Assembly: GCF_009930795.1 (NCBI RefSeq)
Contig: NZ_CP017146.1
Span: 1,488,001-1,552,000 of the forward strand
Direction of reading: 5' to 3'
From: Marisediminicola antarctica
GTDB lineage: Bacteria; Actinomycetota; Actinomycetes; Actinomycetales; Microbacteriaceae
DNA length: 64,000 nt
The notes under the pieces were generated by a model, which saw nothing but the letters and a program-made list of their open reading frames with translations, was not told the origin of the DNA and searched no databases. Of the stretch, positions 36,382-45,180 are shown piece after piece (within the stretch, counting starts at the first letter, position 1; every line of letters starts with the position of its first letter). The position numbers and the translations under genes were made by a program.

Positions 36382-37088
36382 CCGGCGTGCTGCGCTTAGC
36401 GTGCATCGATTCAGCGGCACCACCGCTCTTCAATCTCAGCGAAGACGGGTTGAACCGAACGGGCTACGAGCCCGAGGTCGCCGCTCTCGTTGCGCTCGAA
36501 CTGGGCCTGAGGCTTGAGTGGATCTTCACAGCGTGGGACAACATGATCGCTGCGGTGCACACCGGCGCTGCCGACGCGGTCTGGTGCGGACAAGGGATAA
36601 CGGACGAGCGGATGCGGCAGGTCGATTTCACTCGGCCCTATGCCATATTCAACGAGACAGTGCTCGTGCGAGCGGGAGATCCCGCCCGAGCCCCAGAAGA
36701 TATGGTCGGCTATCGGGTGGGAGCCATCGCCAACAGCACGAACATGGCGCTCGCACTTACCATCCCGGGCATCATCCCGGTCGAATTCGGTGCGACCACG
36801 GATGTCTTCGGAGACATGATCGAATCGCTGCGCTCTGGCGAGGTCGACGCGTTCATCGACGACGACGTCGTGACGGTGGTTCTGGGAGCCGAGCCTGATT
36901 TCGACGTCGCATTCACCGCTAGGACCGGTAATCGATGGGGCGTTGGTCTGGCTAAGTCCAATCCGTCATTGCGGGAAGATATCGACCGAGTGCTCGATAT
37001 CCTCATCACCGACGGCCGGCTCCTCGCTGTGTGGCAGAAGTGGATGCCCGACCTGCCCTTTCCGCTGGATCCCCGTGAAAATGGATAG
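36378..37088 (+). CDS. Family 3 solute-binding-protein fold without a signal peptide
   Basis: 236 aa. The sequence has the SBP_bac_3 layout: LRLACIDSAAPPLFNLSEDG, YEPEVAALVALELGL, DAVWCGQGITDERMRQVDFT, and a second lobe with a 'GEVDAFIDDDVV' stretch. Unlike true transport binding proteins it begins directly with the domain and has no signal peptide, lipobox or membrane segment, so it should stay in the cytoplasm. The GTG start overlaps the ligase stop (GTGA), and its own stop overlaps the hydrolase start. No ABC permease or ATPase is nearby. It may sense or carry the glutamylated intermediate, or form a complex with its neighbours; this is unproven. Confidence 0.8.
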   Translation: MTGVLRLACIDSAAPPLFNLSEDGLNRTGYEPEVAALVALELGLRLEWIFTAWDNMIAAVHTGAADAVWCGQGITDERMRQVDFTRPYAIFNETVLVRAGDPARAPEDMVGYRVGAIANSTNMALALTIPGIIPVEFGATTDVFGDMIESLRSGEVDAFIDDDVVTVVLGAEPDFDVAFTARTGNRWGVGLAKSNPSLREDIDRVLDILITDGRLLAVWQKWMPDLPFPLDPRENG

Positions 37089-37905
37089 CTCGGGCCGGAA
37101 GGTGCTGCCGAGCGATGTGATGCCCGACGGATTGCGGAAGCTTCCCGAGGGCGCTCCCACCGTCGCCGTCGTTGTGTCGCTGAACTTCCCCGCGATGACT
37201 GAGGAGGTCAACGAACTAGTCATTCGATTCACGAAGACCGCCCTTGAGTCCTTGACCGATGCGGGGGCGCGCGTCGTGCTGGTCGACAGCAGCACTTCGC
37301 CACTGCCGCCCGTTCAGCTGGTTCACGGGGCCGACGGTGTTCTCTTCCTCGGCGGCGGCGATGTGGACCCGACGTTGTACGGAGTCCTCGGTCCGGTGCC
37401 GAATCTCTACGGCGTGGACCAGGCTGCTGACCTCTACTGCCTTGATCTCATCAGAACAGCCGTCGCATCAGATGCCCCACTGTTGGCGATCTGTCGCGGT
37501 TCGCAGTTGTTGAACCTCGCGCTGGGCGGGACCCTGATCCCGGATTTGACCGTCTGGGACCTGCATCGCGGCGGGCTCGACGAGCCGATGTTCCTCGACG
37601 AAGACGTCACCATCACACCAGGCACTCGTTTACACGAAATCCTTCAACGTGATCGGGTGACTGTGAGGTCGGGGCATCATCAGGCCGCGGGGATCATTGC
37701 ACCAACGTTGAAGGTCGCGGCGATGGCCGACGACGGTATCGTCGAAGCGACAGAGCACGTCGACGCTTCGTGGGTCGTCGGGGTTCAGTGGCACCCGGAA
37801 GACACGCGAGGCAACGGGGATGATCGCCTGAGGCTCGTCCGTGCCTTTGTCGATCACATCGTCGTGAGCCGCGATGCGCGGTCACAAACAATTGCTCAAT
37901 TTTAG
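37081..37905 (+). CDS. PuuD-like class I amidotransferase/gamma-glutamyl hydrolase (C26)
   Basis: 274 aa peptidase C26. The catalytic triad is visible: Cys138 (LAICRGSQLLNLAL), His238 and Glu240 (GVQWHPED). Family-typical GVLFLGGGDVDPTLYG marks the substrate loop. Such enzymes cleave gamma-glutamyl amides, for example gamma-Glu-GABA. I use the ATG at 37081 (MDSSGRKVLPSDV); a GTG at 37075 is possible. It is the last gene of the P450 row (32275-37905) and converges, with a 4-base overlap, on the Cache-protein gene. The role proposed is release of 5-aminovalerate or GABA after oxidation of the glutamylated aldehyde. Confidence 0.88.
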   Translation: MDSSGRKVLPSDVMPDGLRKLPEGAPTVAVVVSLNFPAMTEEVNELVIRFTKTALESLTDAGARVVLVDSSTSPLPPVQLVHGADGVLFLGGGDVDPTLYGVLGPVPNLYGVDQAADLYCLDLIRTAVASDAPLLAICRGSQLLNLALGGTLIPDLTVWDLHRGGLDEPMFLDEDVTITPGTRLHEILQRDRVTVRSGHHQAAGIIAPTLKVAAMADDGIVEATEHVDASWVVGVQWHPEDTRGNGDDRLRLVRAFVDHIVVSRDARSQTIAQF

Positions 37906-38618
37906 CTCGCGTGCTCCGCATAGACGACACTGAGCCCGAGCGAAGGGGACTCTACGGGCAGGAAGCCGCCGCGGTGCGGCTCGCTGCGCACGCGGTTCCC
38001 GACGAGGAATCTGCCCGAATTGCCGAGCACAACGCGATTGTCGGCGTTGATCAGTGCGGCGTCCCCAGGAATACGTCTCAGCATGGGAACTATGACCGCT
38101 TCGATGTCGCGCACCTCGGCATCGCACCCGACCATCCCGATGGTGTCCTGACCGAGTTCGAGCGCAGCTGTAAGCGTCATGATGTATTGATCGAGCCCGC
38201 CGAAGTCGACGTGGGGACCGGTGATCGCTCTCGCTCCGGTCCGCACCGCGTTGTCGAACCAGGTCAGGTTCTGGAAGTCGTAGAACGACCCTGCCTCTGG
38301 AGCCAGGTTGAAGATGACTTTCCCATCAGCGCCCCCGTCATCGTTGCGCCACCACTCGATCGTGCCTCGATCGTCGTCGATAGTGCCGGGCGCAAGAATC
38401 ACACCGGCTGCTTCGACGAACGGGTGCTTCGCCAGAAAACCGCGCGTGATCGATTTCACGAGTTTCAGGTCCGCCTCCACGAAGCGTTCGCGGGAGCCCT
38501 TCGCCTCGATCATCATCGTACTAATTCGCGAGGAGAGTGCGTCGAGCTCGCTGAAGAGGTCGTCGAACCATGATGCGATCTGTGCGGCTGCCTCGCCCGC
38601 TGCGGTCTCGATGCTCAT
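37902..38618 (-). CDS. Soluble Cache (PDC)-domain protein coupled to a GntR regulator
   Basis: 238 aa. It looks like a PDC/Cache sensor: a helical N-terminus (WFDDLFSELDALSSRISTMM) and a domain with the pattern AAGVILAPGTIDDDRGTIEWW, FYDFQNLTWFDNAV, TGPHVDFGGLDQYIMTLTAA. Normal Cache domains sit outside the membrane at the front of receptors; this one has no membrane segment and no signalling domain. Its ATG overlaps the stop of the GntR gene (ATGA). The likely role is ligand sensing for the regulator inside the cell, an inference from the coupling. Its 3' end overlaps the convergent hydrolase by 4 bases. Confidence 0.8.
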   Translation of the reverse strand: MSIETAAGEAAAQIASWFDDLFSELDALSSRISTMMIEAKGSRERFVEADLKLVKSITRGFLAKHPFVEAAGVILAPGTIDDDRGTIEWWRNDDGGADGKVIFNLAPEAGSFYDFQNLTWFDNAVRTGARAITGPHVDFGGLDQYIMTLTAALELGQDTIGMVGCDAEVRDIEAVIVPMLRRIPGDAALINADNRVVLGNSGRFLVGNRVRSEPHRGGFLPVESPSLGLSVVYAEHAS

Positions 38619-39376
38619 GCCAATTCCGGTGTCTCAATCGGGTAGGTCAAAGCCAATTTGGCTTCTATCATTCGGTAGACATTTCGATGGACGTGCTGAA
38701 GAACGAGCCTCTCGGCCTGCTCCTCGTCGTCGTCCCGGAGCGCCTCGGCAATGGCCACGTGCTCGGCTGCCACGCGCTCTCGGTCCTCGGTGACCGAGTG
38801 TGCCGACCAGAGCAGCTCAACCGTTTCGCTCTGAAGCCGGATCTCACTTCGCATCAGGCGTTCGGACTGCGCGAGCACCGCCAACTCAATATGGAACCGG
38901 CTGTCAGTGCGACTGCAAGCCGACAAGTCCTCTGCGGTCGCGATAGCTCCTGCCAACATCGTCAGCCGGGGCAGATCACTGGGCAACCCTCGCTCGTGCG
39001 CCAGGCGAACGGTCGCGACCGAGACCGCTGCGAGTTCGTCGCCGAGATCACGCAGTTCCGTCATCGAAAGGGACTTGAGTCGATCATGCAGCGTTGGGGT
39101 GTCGAACGCCGGAACTCCGACGACGATGGTTCCCCCGCTTCGACCCCGGCGGGTCTCGATGATCCCGTCGTCTCGCAGCGCCTGAAGTGCATCGCGAACA
39201 GTCGCGCCAGCCGCGCCGAACATGTCCATGAGCTGGCTTTCGACGGGCAGTTTCTCGCCCTGGCGGATGAGGCCGAGGGAGATCGCCGTGGTCAGACGCT
39301 CTGCGATGGCGTCCGCACGCAACACGTCGGGAAGCGGGCGGAATACATGCGCCCTGATCCCGTCGAGCTTCGTCAT
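38615..39376 (-). CDS. GntR-family regulator (FadR/FCD type)
   Basis: 253 aa. The winged helix is at the N-terminus (IRQGEKLPVESQLMDMFGA, TVRDALQALRDDGIIETRRG) and an FCD ligand domain follows (TDSRFHIELAVLAQSERLMR, with His residues that could bind a metal, and VAIAEALRDDDEEQAERLVL). It is divergent from the second aldehyde dehydrogenase gene, with 115 bases between them where its operator should lie. Translationally coupled to the Cache protein, it is the likely control of the P450 row and the dehydrogenase-hydrolase pair. Confidence 0.9.
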   Translation of the reverse strand: MTKLDGIRAHVFRPLPDVLRADAIAERLTTAISLGLIRQGEKLPVESQLMDMFGAAGATVRDALQALRDDGIIETRRGRSGGTIVVGVPAFDTPTLHDRLKSLSMTELRDLGDELAAVSVATVRLAHERGLPSDLPRLTMLAGAIATAEDLSACSRTDSRFHIELAVLAQSERLMRSEIRLQSETVELLWSAHSVTEDRERVAAEHVAIAEALRDDDEEQAERLVLQHVHRNVYRMIEAKLALTYPIETPELA

Positions 39377-39491
39377 CGCGCGGCACCTTCCATGGGAATC
39401 AACTTCAGCAACGACGAACCGTCGTCACGCGTCACGTTACCGGCAAATTAACCGTTCTCGCCGTCCACCGATCATGAATGAGGAGCAACAG

Positions 39492-40871
39492 TTGCCCTAT
39501 AAGACTACGAACCCGACGACCGGACTTGTGGAACGGGAATTTCTCAGTTTGACGCCCGAGGAGATCAAAGCGTCCATCGCCCGGGCCGACGACGCCTTCA
39601 CTAGTTGGAGCGCCGCGACAATAGTGGAGAGGTCCGCGGTGCTGCTGCGCGCCGCCAGTATTTACCGCTCTCGCGAAGAGGAGCTCGCCCGCATTATCGC
39701 CACCGAGATGGGCAAGCCAATTCGTCAGGGGAGGGGCGAGGTGTCGTTTGTCGCCGACATCTACGAGTACTACGCGACGAAGGGCCCTGCCTTCCTCTCT
39801 GATGAAGACATGAGGCCGGCCAGAGGGGGAGAAGCCGTCGTCAGCTCGGCGCCGCTCGGCGTTCTTCTCGGTGTGATGCCCTGGAACTACCCGTACTATC
39901 AGGTCGCTCGATTCGCCGCGCCCAACCTGCTTCTGGGGAACACCATCCTGCTCAAGCACGCGAGCAACTGCCCGCAGTCGGCCTTAGTTCAGGAGGAGAT
40001 TTTCCGCGAAGCTGGGCTCCCCGATGGGGCATACATAAATATGTTCGCGGAGAGTGCAGATGTGGAAAGCATTATTGCCGACCCTCGCATTCGGGGCGTC
40101 TCGCTAACTGGAAGCGAGCGGGCGGGGGTCGCCGTCGCCCAAGCGGCCGGCCGCGCGCTCGTTAAATGCGTTTTGGAGCTGGGCGGAAGTGATCCGTTCA
40201 TCGTTCTGGATGTCGACGACCTCGATGCGACGATTGATGCGGCTGTCTCGGGGCGGATGAGCAATGCGGGGCAGGCCTGTACCGCAGCCAAGAGATTTAT
40301 CGTCATCGAGGCCCACTACGACGCGTTCGTTGCCGGGTTCGGCGAGCGTCTCGCTCGAATGACCCCAGGAGATCCGCTGGACATGGCAACAGGGTTCGGG
40401 CCGCTCGCCTCTCTCGCTGGGGTCACCGACTTGCTGGAGGTAGTGCGCGATGCCACTGACAAGGGTGCACGCCTGCATACCGGCGGGCATCGCATCGGGG
40501 AGCAGGGTTCCTTTATGGCCGCGACCCTATTGACCGACGTCACCCCAGAAATGCGTGCATTCGATGAGGAGCTTTTTGGCCCGGTGGCGGTCGTCTTCAA
40601 GGTCAGCTCCGTCCGGAAGGCGATTGAAGCCGCAAATGGTTCGCCGTTCGGCCTTGGATCGGCCGTGTTCGCGTCAGACCTCTCGGTCGCACACACGGTC
40701 GCGCGGGCCCTCGATGTGGGCATGGTATTCATCAACGAGAATACAGATTCGCACGTCGACCTGCCGTTCGGAGGAACGAAGCGCTCGGGTCTTGGGCGCG
40801 AACTCGGTCGGTTCGGACTCGACGAGTTCGTCAATAAGAAGCTCATCCGAACGCCGGCGCCGCGGGACTGA
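39492..40871 (+). CDS. Aldehyde dehydrogenase (GabD/PuuC-like, second copy)
   Basis: 459 aa with Glu229 (LELGGSDPF) and Cys263 ([11 protein letters not shown]). It is closely similar to the dehydrogenase at 28945 over its whole length. I favour the TTG at 39492 because GAGGAG lies six bases upstream (39480-39485); the ATG at 39474 has no visible site. It forms an operon with the second PuuD-like gene, 11 bases on, and faces the GntR regulator. In the gamma-glutamyl route this is the PuuC position: oxidation of gamma-glutamyl-aminoaldehyde to the acid, the following gene releasing the amino acid. Direct semialdehyde oxidation is the alternative. Confidence 0.9.
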   Translation: MPYKTTNPTTGLVEREFLSLTPEEIKASIARADDAFTSWSAATIVERSAVLLRAASIYRSREEELARIIATEMGKPIRQGRGEVSFVADIYEYYATKGPAFLSDEDMRPARGGEAVVSSAPLGVLLGVMPWNYPYYQVARFAAPNLLLGNTILLKHASNCPQSALVQEEIFREAGLPDGAYINMFAESADVESIIADPRIRGVSLTGSERAGVAVAQAAGRALVKCVLELGGSDPFIVLDVDDLDATIDAAVSGRMSNAGQACTAAKRFIVIEAHYDAFVAGFGERLARMTPGDPLDMATGFGPLASLAGVTDLLEVVRDATDKGARLHTGGHRIGEQGSFMAATLLTDVTPEMRAFDEELFGPVAVVFKVSSVRKAIEAANGSPFGLGSAVFASDLSVAHTVARALDVGMVFINENTDSHVDLPFGGTKRSGLGRELGRFGLDEFVNKKLIRTPAPRD

Positions 40872-40882
40872 GGATCACGTTC

Positions 40883-41749
40883 ATGACAATCACCCCGCTC
40901 ATTGGCCTCGTCGCAGATCGCAAGGTCGTCACGGTCGGACAGTGGATCGATGTGCCCAACGATGCCATTCCCCACTCCTACGTCGCGGCGATCCAACAGT
41001 CCGGCGGATCCCCGTTGCTCATCCCGAGCGTCGCTGTGAACCTCGCGAACGTCGAGCGCATCGTCGACGCGATCGATGGGCTCTTTCTGCCCGGCGGCTC
41101 AGATCTGGATTCCGATCTCTACGGCGAGGAGTGCCATAACGAGAACGATCAACCGCTCCGCGAGAGGGATGACCTTGAGCTAGCTCTCGTCCGGCGTGCG
41201 GTTGAGCGGGGGGTCCCAGTCTATGGTGTGTGCCGCGGGATGCAGCTGATCAATGTCGCGCTGGGCGGCACACTTGAGCAGCACCTCGGCGACCGGCTCG
41301 ACATGACCCCGCACCGTGATGAGATTGGCACGTACACGGCCCACGAGGTGATCCCGGTGGCTGGCAGCGGCCTTGCAGGTATTGTGGGCACCGCCACATT
41401 CGCCATCGCGTCGCACCATCATCAAGCCGTGGCTGAGCTCGGGCAGGGCCTCGTCGCATGTGCCTGGGCACCCGACGGTGTCGTCGAGGCGATCGAGGCG
41501 ATCGAGGCGACTGGCGACCGGTTTCTGCTCGGAGTGCAGTGGCATCCCGAGCAGAAGCTCCCAGGTGCAGGACTCGAGCTATTCCGCGCTTTCGTTCAGG
41601 CAGCCGCGACGGGCAGTCTCGGCTACCGGGTTGGACTCGCAGAGGGCACGAATACCGATGACATGGTTGTCAAGGATGTTGGACTCCGCGTCGTCGATGC
41701 GCCAACAAGCGAGCGGTGCATGGAAAAACATTCAGCTATGTCGTCGTGA
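40883..41749 (+). CDS. PuuD-like gamma-glutamyl hydrolase (C26), second copy
   Basis: 288 aa. The triad is Cys117 (VYGVCRGMQLINVALGG), His221 and Glu223 (GVQWHPEQK); the substrate loop is GLFLPGGSDLDSDLYGEE. It lies 11 bases after the dehydrogenase gene. The last 45 residues (after FRAFVQAAATG) have no counterpart in the sibling at 37081 and run into a stretch of broken genes, so the tail may be acquired read-through. Two hydrolases in one locus suggest different gamma-glutamyl substrates. Confidence 0.88.
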   Translation: MTITPLIGLVADRKVVTVGQWIDVPNDAIPHSYVAAIQQSGGSPLLIPSVAVNLANVERIVDAIDGLFLPGGSDLDSDLYGEECHNENDQPLRERDDLELALVRRAVERGVPVYGVCRGMQLINVALGGTLEQHLGDRLDMTPHRDEIGTYTAHEVIPVAGSGLAGIVGTATFAIASHHHQAVAELGQGLVACAWAPDGVVEAIEAIEATGDRFLLGVQWHPEQKLPGAGLELFRAFVQAAATGSLGYRVGLAEGTNTDDMVVKDVGLRVVDAPTSERCMEKHSAMSS

Positions 41750-41810
41750 CCGCCGCAGCCGTGCTTGAGAATCTCCACAAGACCTTCGACCACGACTAGG
41801 AGGAGTTCCC

Positions 41811-42200
41811 GTCATCCCGGGCACGGCCTCAAACAGCGCACTATCGCACCCCTCTTTCTGCGCGCAAGACGAGTTTTCGCCGTCGAGCACAGCCCTCGAC
41901 CCGTTCCGTGGCGCACCCCACAGCCTGTTCATCGACGGCGCATGGGCAGACGCGAAGGGGGCACCTTCGAAGTGAGCGACCTGTCCGCCGGCGGGCTGCT
42001 CACCCGGGTCGCCGATGCGACCCCGGCTGATGGCGTGCGCGCGCTCGACGCAGAGGTCGAAGCCGCCGCGTGCTTGGCGGCCGCCGCACCACGGGTGCGC
42101 GGCGAGATCCTGCCAGGCGCCTTCGGCCTCGTGCAGGAGCGCGAGGAGGAGTTCGCGACGTTGGATGACCCGGGAGGCGGTGCGCATCACCGGGCGCGCC
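41811..42200 (+). pseudogene. N-terminal fragment of a succinate-semialdehyde dehydrogenase gene
   Basis: A strong AGGAGG site at 41798 is followed by a GTC where a GTG start is expected. Reading from there gives IPGTASNSALSHPSFCAQDE, then PHSLFIDGAWADAKG. After a one-base loss near 41957 the sense continues in another frame as TFEVSDLSAGGLLTRVADAT and AFGLVQEREEEFATL. Near 42163 a second shift leads to MTRE and the match ends. This is the first 120-130 residues of a GabD-type dehydrogenase. A short unidentified tail, VLENLHKTFDHD, closes at 41799 just before it. The remaining bases to 42359 hold nothing else. Confidence 0.7.
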
Positions 42201-42359
42201 GGTGATCGCCGACCCGCGAACTCGCGAGTTGAGCTTCACGGGCTCGACTTGGCTTGTGGGATTAGCCGCTCGGGCTAACGGCGGGTCATTACATCCAATG
42301 ACCACAGGCGGCAGGGGGCATACTTTCGTTGGCGACGATCGCCTATGAACGGAGCGCCC

Positions 42360-43565
42360 ATGACGAAGAGTTCTGCCGACGTGCCCTCGAAGTTGCCGCT
42401 GGAAGGGCTATTGGTGGCTGACTTCTCACGGGTGCTGGCCGGGCCTCTGGCGACTATGACGCTGGCCGATCTCGGGGCACGGGTCATCAAGGTTGAACGG
42501 CCCGGCAGCGGGGACGACACTCGTCAGTGGGGGCCGCCTTTCTCGGAAACCGGGTCGACCTACTTCGAGAGCGTCAACCGTAACAAGGAGTCCATCTGTC
42601 TCGATCTGAGCGATGAGGCCGACCGTCGGGTTGCGGTTGAGCTCGCATTGCGGGCAGACATCGTCGTCGAGAACTTCAGACCTGGGGGAATGGAGAAGGT
42701 CGGGCTCGGTTACGAACGCCTTAGTCGAGATAATCCTCGACTTATCTATGCCTCGATCTCTGGTTTTGGCAGCGCTGGCGGAGCCGACCTGCCGGGTTAT
42801 GACTTCATGGTCCAGGCGCTTGGCGGCCTGATGAGTATCACCGGCGACTCCGCGGGCTCGCCGACAAAGGTCGGTGTTGCCCTCGTTGATATTATTACGG
42901 CGAAGGATGCCACGATCGGCATTCTCGCCGCGTTGAACACCCGAAACGCAACCGGGATCGGGGTTCGGCTTGAGGTCAACCTTCTGTCCAGTCTCCAGGG
43001 CGCGCTTGCCAATCAGGGGCAGGCCTACCTGGGCGCGGGTGTCATGCCGCAGAGGATGGGCAATGCGCATCCCTCGATCGCCCCCTACGAGTTACTGAAC
43101 TGCGCGGATGGACCTCTCGCGGTGGCCTGCGGAAACGACAGTCAGTTCAAGTCGATTCTCGGCGTGCTCTCGCTCGACGACTTCATTTCCGATGCAAGGT
43201 TCACGACCAACCGTGCACGTGTGATCAACCGTGAGCAACTCGTTGCGATGCTTGAGTCCCGACTGGTCACGGGAACGGCCTCGGCATGGCAGGACGCCTT
43301 CACCTCCGTTGGCGTCCCAGCCGGCCAGGTCGGGACGATCGCGGACGGGATCGAACTTGCTGAATCCCTCGGGCTCGCACCCACTATCTCGGTGCAGGAT
43401 GCGACGGGCATGGCCGTGGGAACACAGATTCGCAATCCCATCACCTGGTCGCCCCCGCTTGTGCCGCGAACCGCCGCGCCTCCCGCGCTCGATGAACACG
43501 GTGACGCCGTGCGAGGGTGGCTGGAATCATTCAGTACCCCCGTCGCTCGCGCTGCGGAGTGCTAG
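42360..43565 (+). CDS. Class III CoA-transferase (candidate succinyl-CoA:glutarate CoA-transferase)
   Basis: 401 aa, CaiB/BaiF family. Motifs are VLAGPLATMTLADLGARVIK and NRNKESICLDL. The catalytic Asp is Asp148 in LPGYDFMVQALGG, the residue that forms the acyl-aspartyl intermediate. The ATG at 42360 has GGAG six bases upstream; an ATG at 42345 is the alternative. Family members transfer CoA between succinate, glutarate, formate, crotonobetaine and others. Here the downstream glutaryl-CoA dehydrogenase (48076) makes glutarate the most likely acceptor. Its 3' end overlaps the convergent PucR gene by 39 bases. Confidence 0.9.
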   Translation: MTKSSADVPSKLPLEGLLVADFSRVLAGPLATMTLADLGARVIKVERPGSGDDTRQWGPPFSETGSTYFESVNRNKESICLDLSDEADRRVAVELALRADIVVENFRPGGMEKVGLGYERLSRDNPRLIYASISGFGSAGGADLPGYDFMVQALGGLMSITGDSAGSPTKVGVALVDIITAKDATIGILAALNTRNATGIGVRLEVNLLSSLQGALANQGQAYLGAGVMPQRMGNAHPSIAPYELLNCADGPLAVACGNDSQFKSILGVLSLDDFISDARFTTNRARVINREQLVAMLESRLVTGTASAWQDAFTSVGVPAGQVGTIADGIELAESLGLAPTISVQDATGMAVGTQIRNPITWSPPLVPRTAAPPALDEHGDAVRGWLESFSTPVARAAEC

Positions 43566-45062
43566 CCAGAGGTTTGCGGACACGTCCGGGTCGTCGAGAT
43601 CGGCGTCAATGAGTCTCGTCGCAATGCCGATGCGGTGCCGCAGCGAATTGCGATGGAGCTCCAGCTCCCTGGCGGCGACCTCCCACTGGCCCTGATGTCG
43701 AATGTAGCTCTTGACAGTTCCCACGAGATCGGCGCGATGGTATGCCGCGAGCTGGGCGACCCACTCGACCGCTCGCGGATCCAGCAGACTCCGGCCCGAC
43801 GCGATGTGCCCCATGGGGGCCAGCGCGCAGGATCGGCGCACGTCGCCGACCCTTCCCGACAGCTGGCTGAGTGGCATAGGACGGCTGAGCGCTGCCGCGA
43901 ATTGCGATGGGCGCCCGGCCCGATGCGACGCTGGCGTCTTCACCGCACTTTCAACTATCTCGGCACCGGCTGAGTTCGTCAGGGGCTCCAGGATCAGGTA
44001 ACAGATGCCGTCGTCCATCGCACGAAGGCGCGACCGGCGGATGCTTTCGCCCAACCCCGAGCCAGGCTCGTCTGTCACCATGTCCGATACTCGATCGGCA
44101 AGTTCTGAGGTTGAGAGCGCCTCGAGGTTGTCTCCTCTGATCGCCAGAAGCTGAACCCGTTCGGCAAGTGGGGAACCGATGAGATCCCAGGCTACAAACC
44201 GAGCTGCATCAACGAATCCGTTCACGGCGAGAGTCGTTGTTGTACTGCTCAGGATCGAGTTTGCTCGGGTGAGTTGCCATTCTCGTTGGGCTGCTACGGC
44301 CAGGAGCATGCAGCCCGTCAGCATTAGCTGCCGGTCGGCCTTGCGCAGGCGACGACCAGCGCAAACGGCCAGAAAGCCGGCGGTTCGCCGGTCAGCGATT
44401 ATGGAGTACTCGATGACATCCATGCCGTGCAGGGGGAACGTCGCCGCCGAGTGAGTGCCAGCTAGGCCAAGGCGTGCCGTCTCCTTGCGCAATTGCGGCA
44501 GAATGCGGCGCTCGACCGGCGGCCAGTAGGTTTCGGCTGAACCATCGGCAGGAAGGTAGACGGCCCAACCGCCCACAGCGTTGGCCAGAGCCTTGATTAC
44601 GGCGGCGACGGCCTGGGGCCGGGTAGCGGCCTGTGTGAGCGAAGTCTGAAGGTTCAGGCTGGCCGCGAGGTCGGCCTGTTCAGTCTTGCCCACCAGATCC
44701 CAATAGGCCCGGGAGACGTGCATGAACGGGATACCCACTGGAACGACGAGTAGCGCCAGCCCAGCGTTGGCACACGCGGCTTCAAGGTCGGCGGGAACAT
44801 CGTCGGTACCGGCACCGAGACCGAGTCCGAGGGCCACGACGCCTCGACTGGCCAGGCGCGACACGTACTCGCGCACGCTTTCACGGTCACCGACCAGAGG
44901 GATGCCCGTCGTCAGCAACAGCTCCCCTCCCTCCAAGTACGGGGTCGGGTCATCCAGCTCTGAAATGTGCACCCCGGTGAGGTCGACTCTGGCGACAGGT
45001 CCTCCGTCAGCGGAGCGGAGCGCGTTGCCCATCTTGTCGCAGAGCTGTATCAGGCTGATCAC
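43527..45062 (-). CDS. PucR-family transcriptional regulator
   Basis: 511 aa. The N-terminal PucR domain is seen in GGELLLTTGIPLVGDRESVR (about residues 45-65) and continues to about 120. The C-terminal helix-turn-helix is VKSYIRHQGQWEVAARELEL, HRNSLRHRIGIATRLIDADL. It is divergent from the aminotransferase gene with 118 bases between, containing the palindrome at 45099-45115. The likely job is activation of 45181-49236 in response to an amine breakdown product. The stop codon lies inside the CoA-transferase gene on the other strand. Confidence 0.9.
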   Translation of the reverse strand: MISLIQLCDKMGNALRSADGGPVARVDLTGVHISELDDPTPYLEGGELLLTTGIPLVGDRESVREYVSRLASRGVVALGLGLGAGTDDVPADLEAACANAGLALLVVPVGIPFMHVSRAYWDLVGKTEQADLAASLNLQTSLTQAATRPQAVAAVIKALANAVGGWAVYLPADGSAETYWPPVERRILPQLRKETARLGLAGTHSAATFPLHGMDVIEYSIIADRRTAGFLAVCAGRRLRKADRQLMLTGCMLLAVAAQREWQLTRANSILSSTTTTLAVNGFVDAARFVAWDLIGSPLAERVQLLAIRGDNLEALSTSELADRVSDMVTDEPGSGLGESIRRSRLRAMDDGICYLILEPLTNSAGAEIVESAVKTPASHRAGRPSQFAAALSRPMPLSQLSGRVGDVRRSCALAPMGHIASGRSLLDPRAVEWVAQLAAYHRADLVGTVKSYIRHQGQWEVAARELELHRNSLRHRIGIATRLIDADLDDPDVSANLWLALRSASDGGTE

Positions 45063-45098
45063 GATGAATCGTCCGTTCTCCAGCGGGGCTGACAGTCA

Positions 45099-45115
45099 TT
45101 GGCTATTCTAACCAA
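45099..45115. promoter_or_regulatory. Candidate PucR operator
   Basis: A 17-base near-palindrome, TTGGCTA-TTC-TAACCAA, with one mismatch between arms. It lies between the divergent PucR and aminotransferase genes. That the regulator binds here is an inference from position. Confidence 0.45.
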
Positions 45116-45180
45116 AGGGAAGGCTGAGCGTGGGTAAAACATCTGATGCCTCAGAGTGGGCTGGTTGCTAACTTGAGCCC

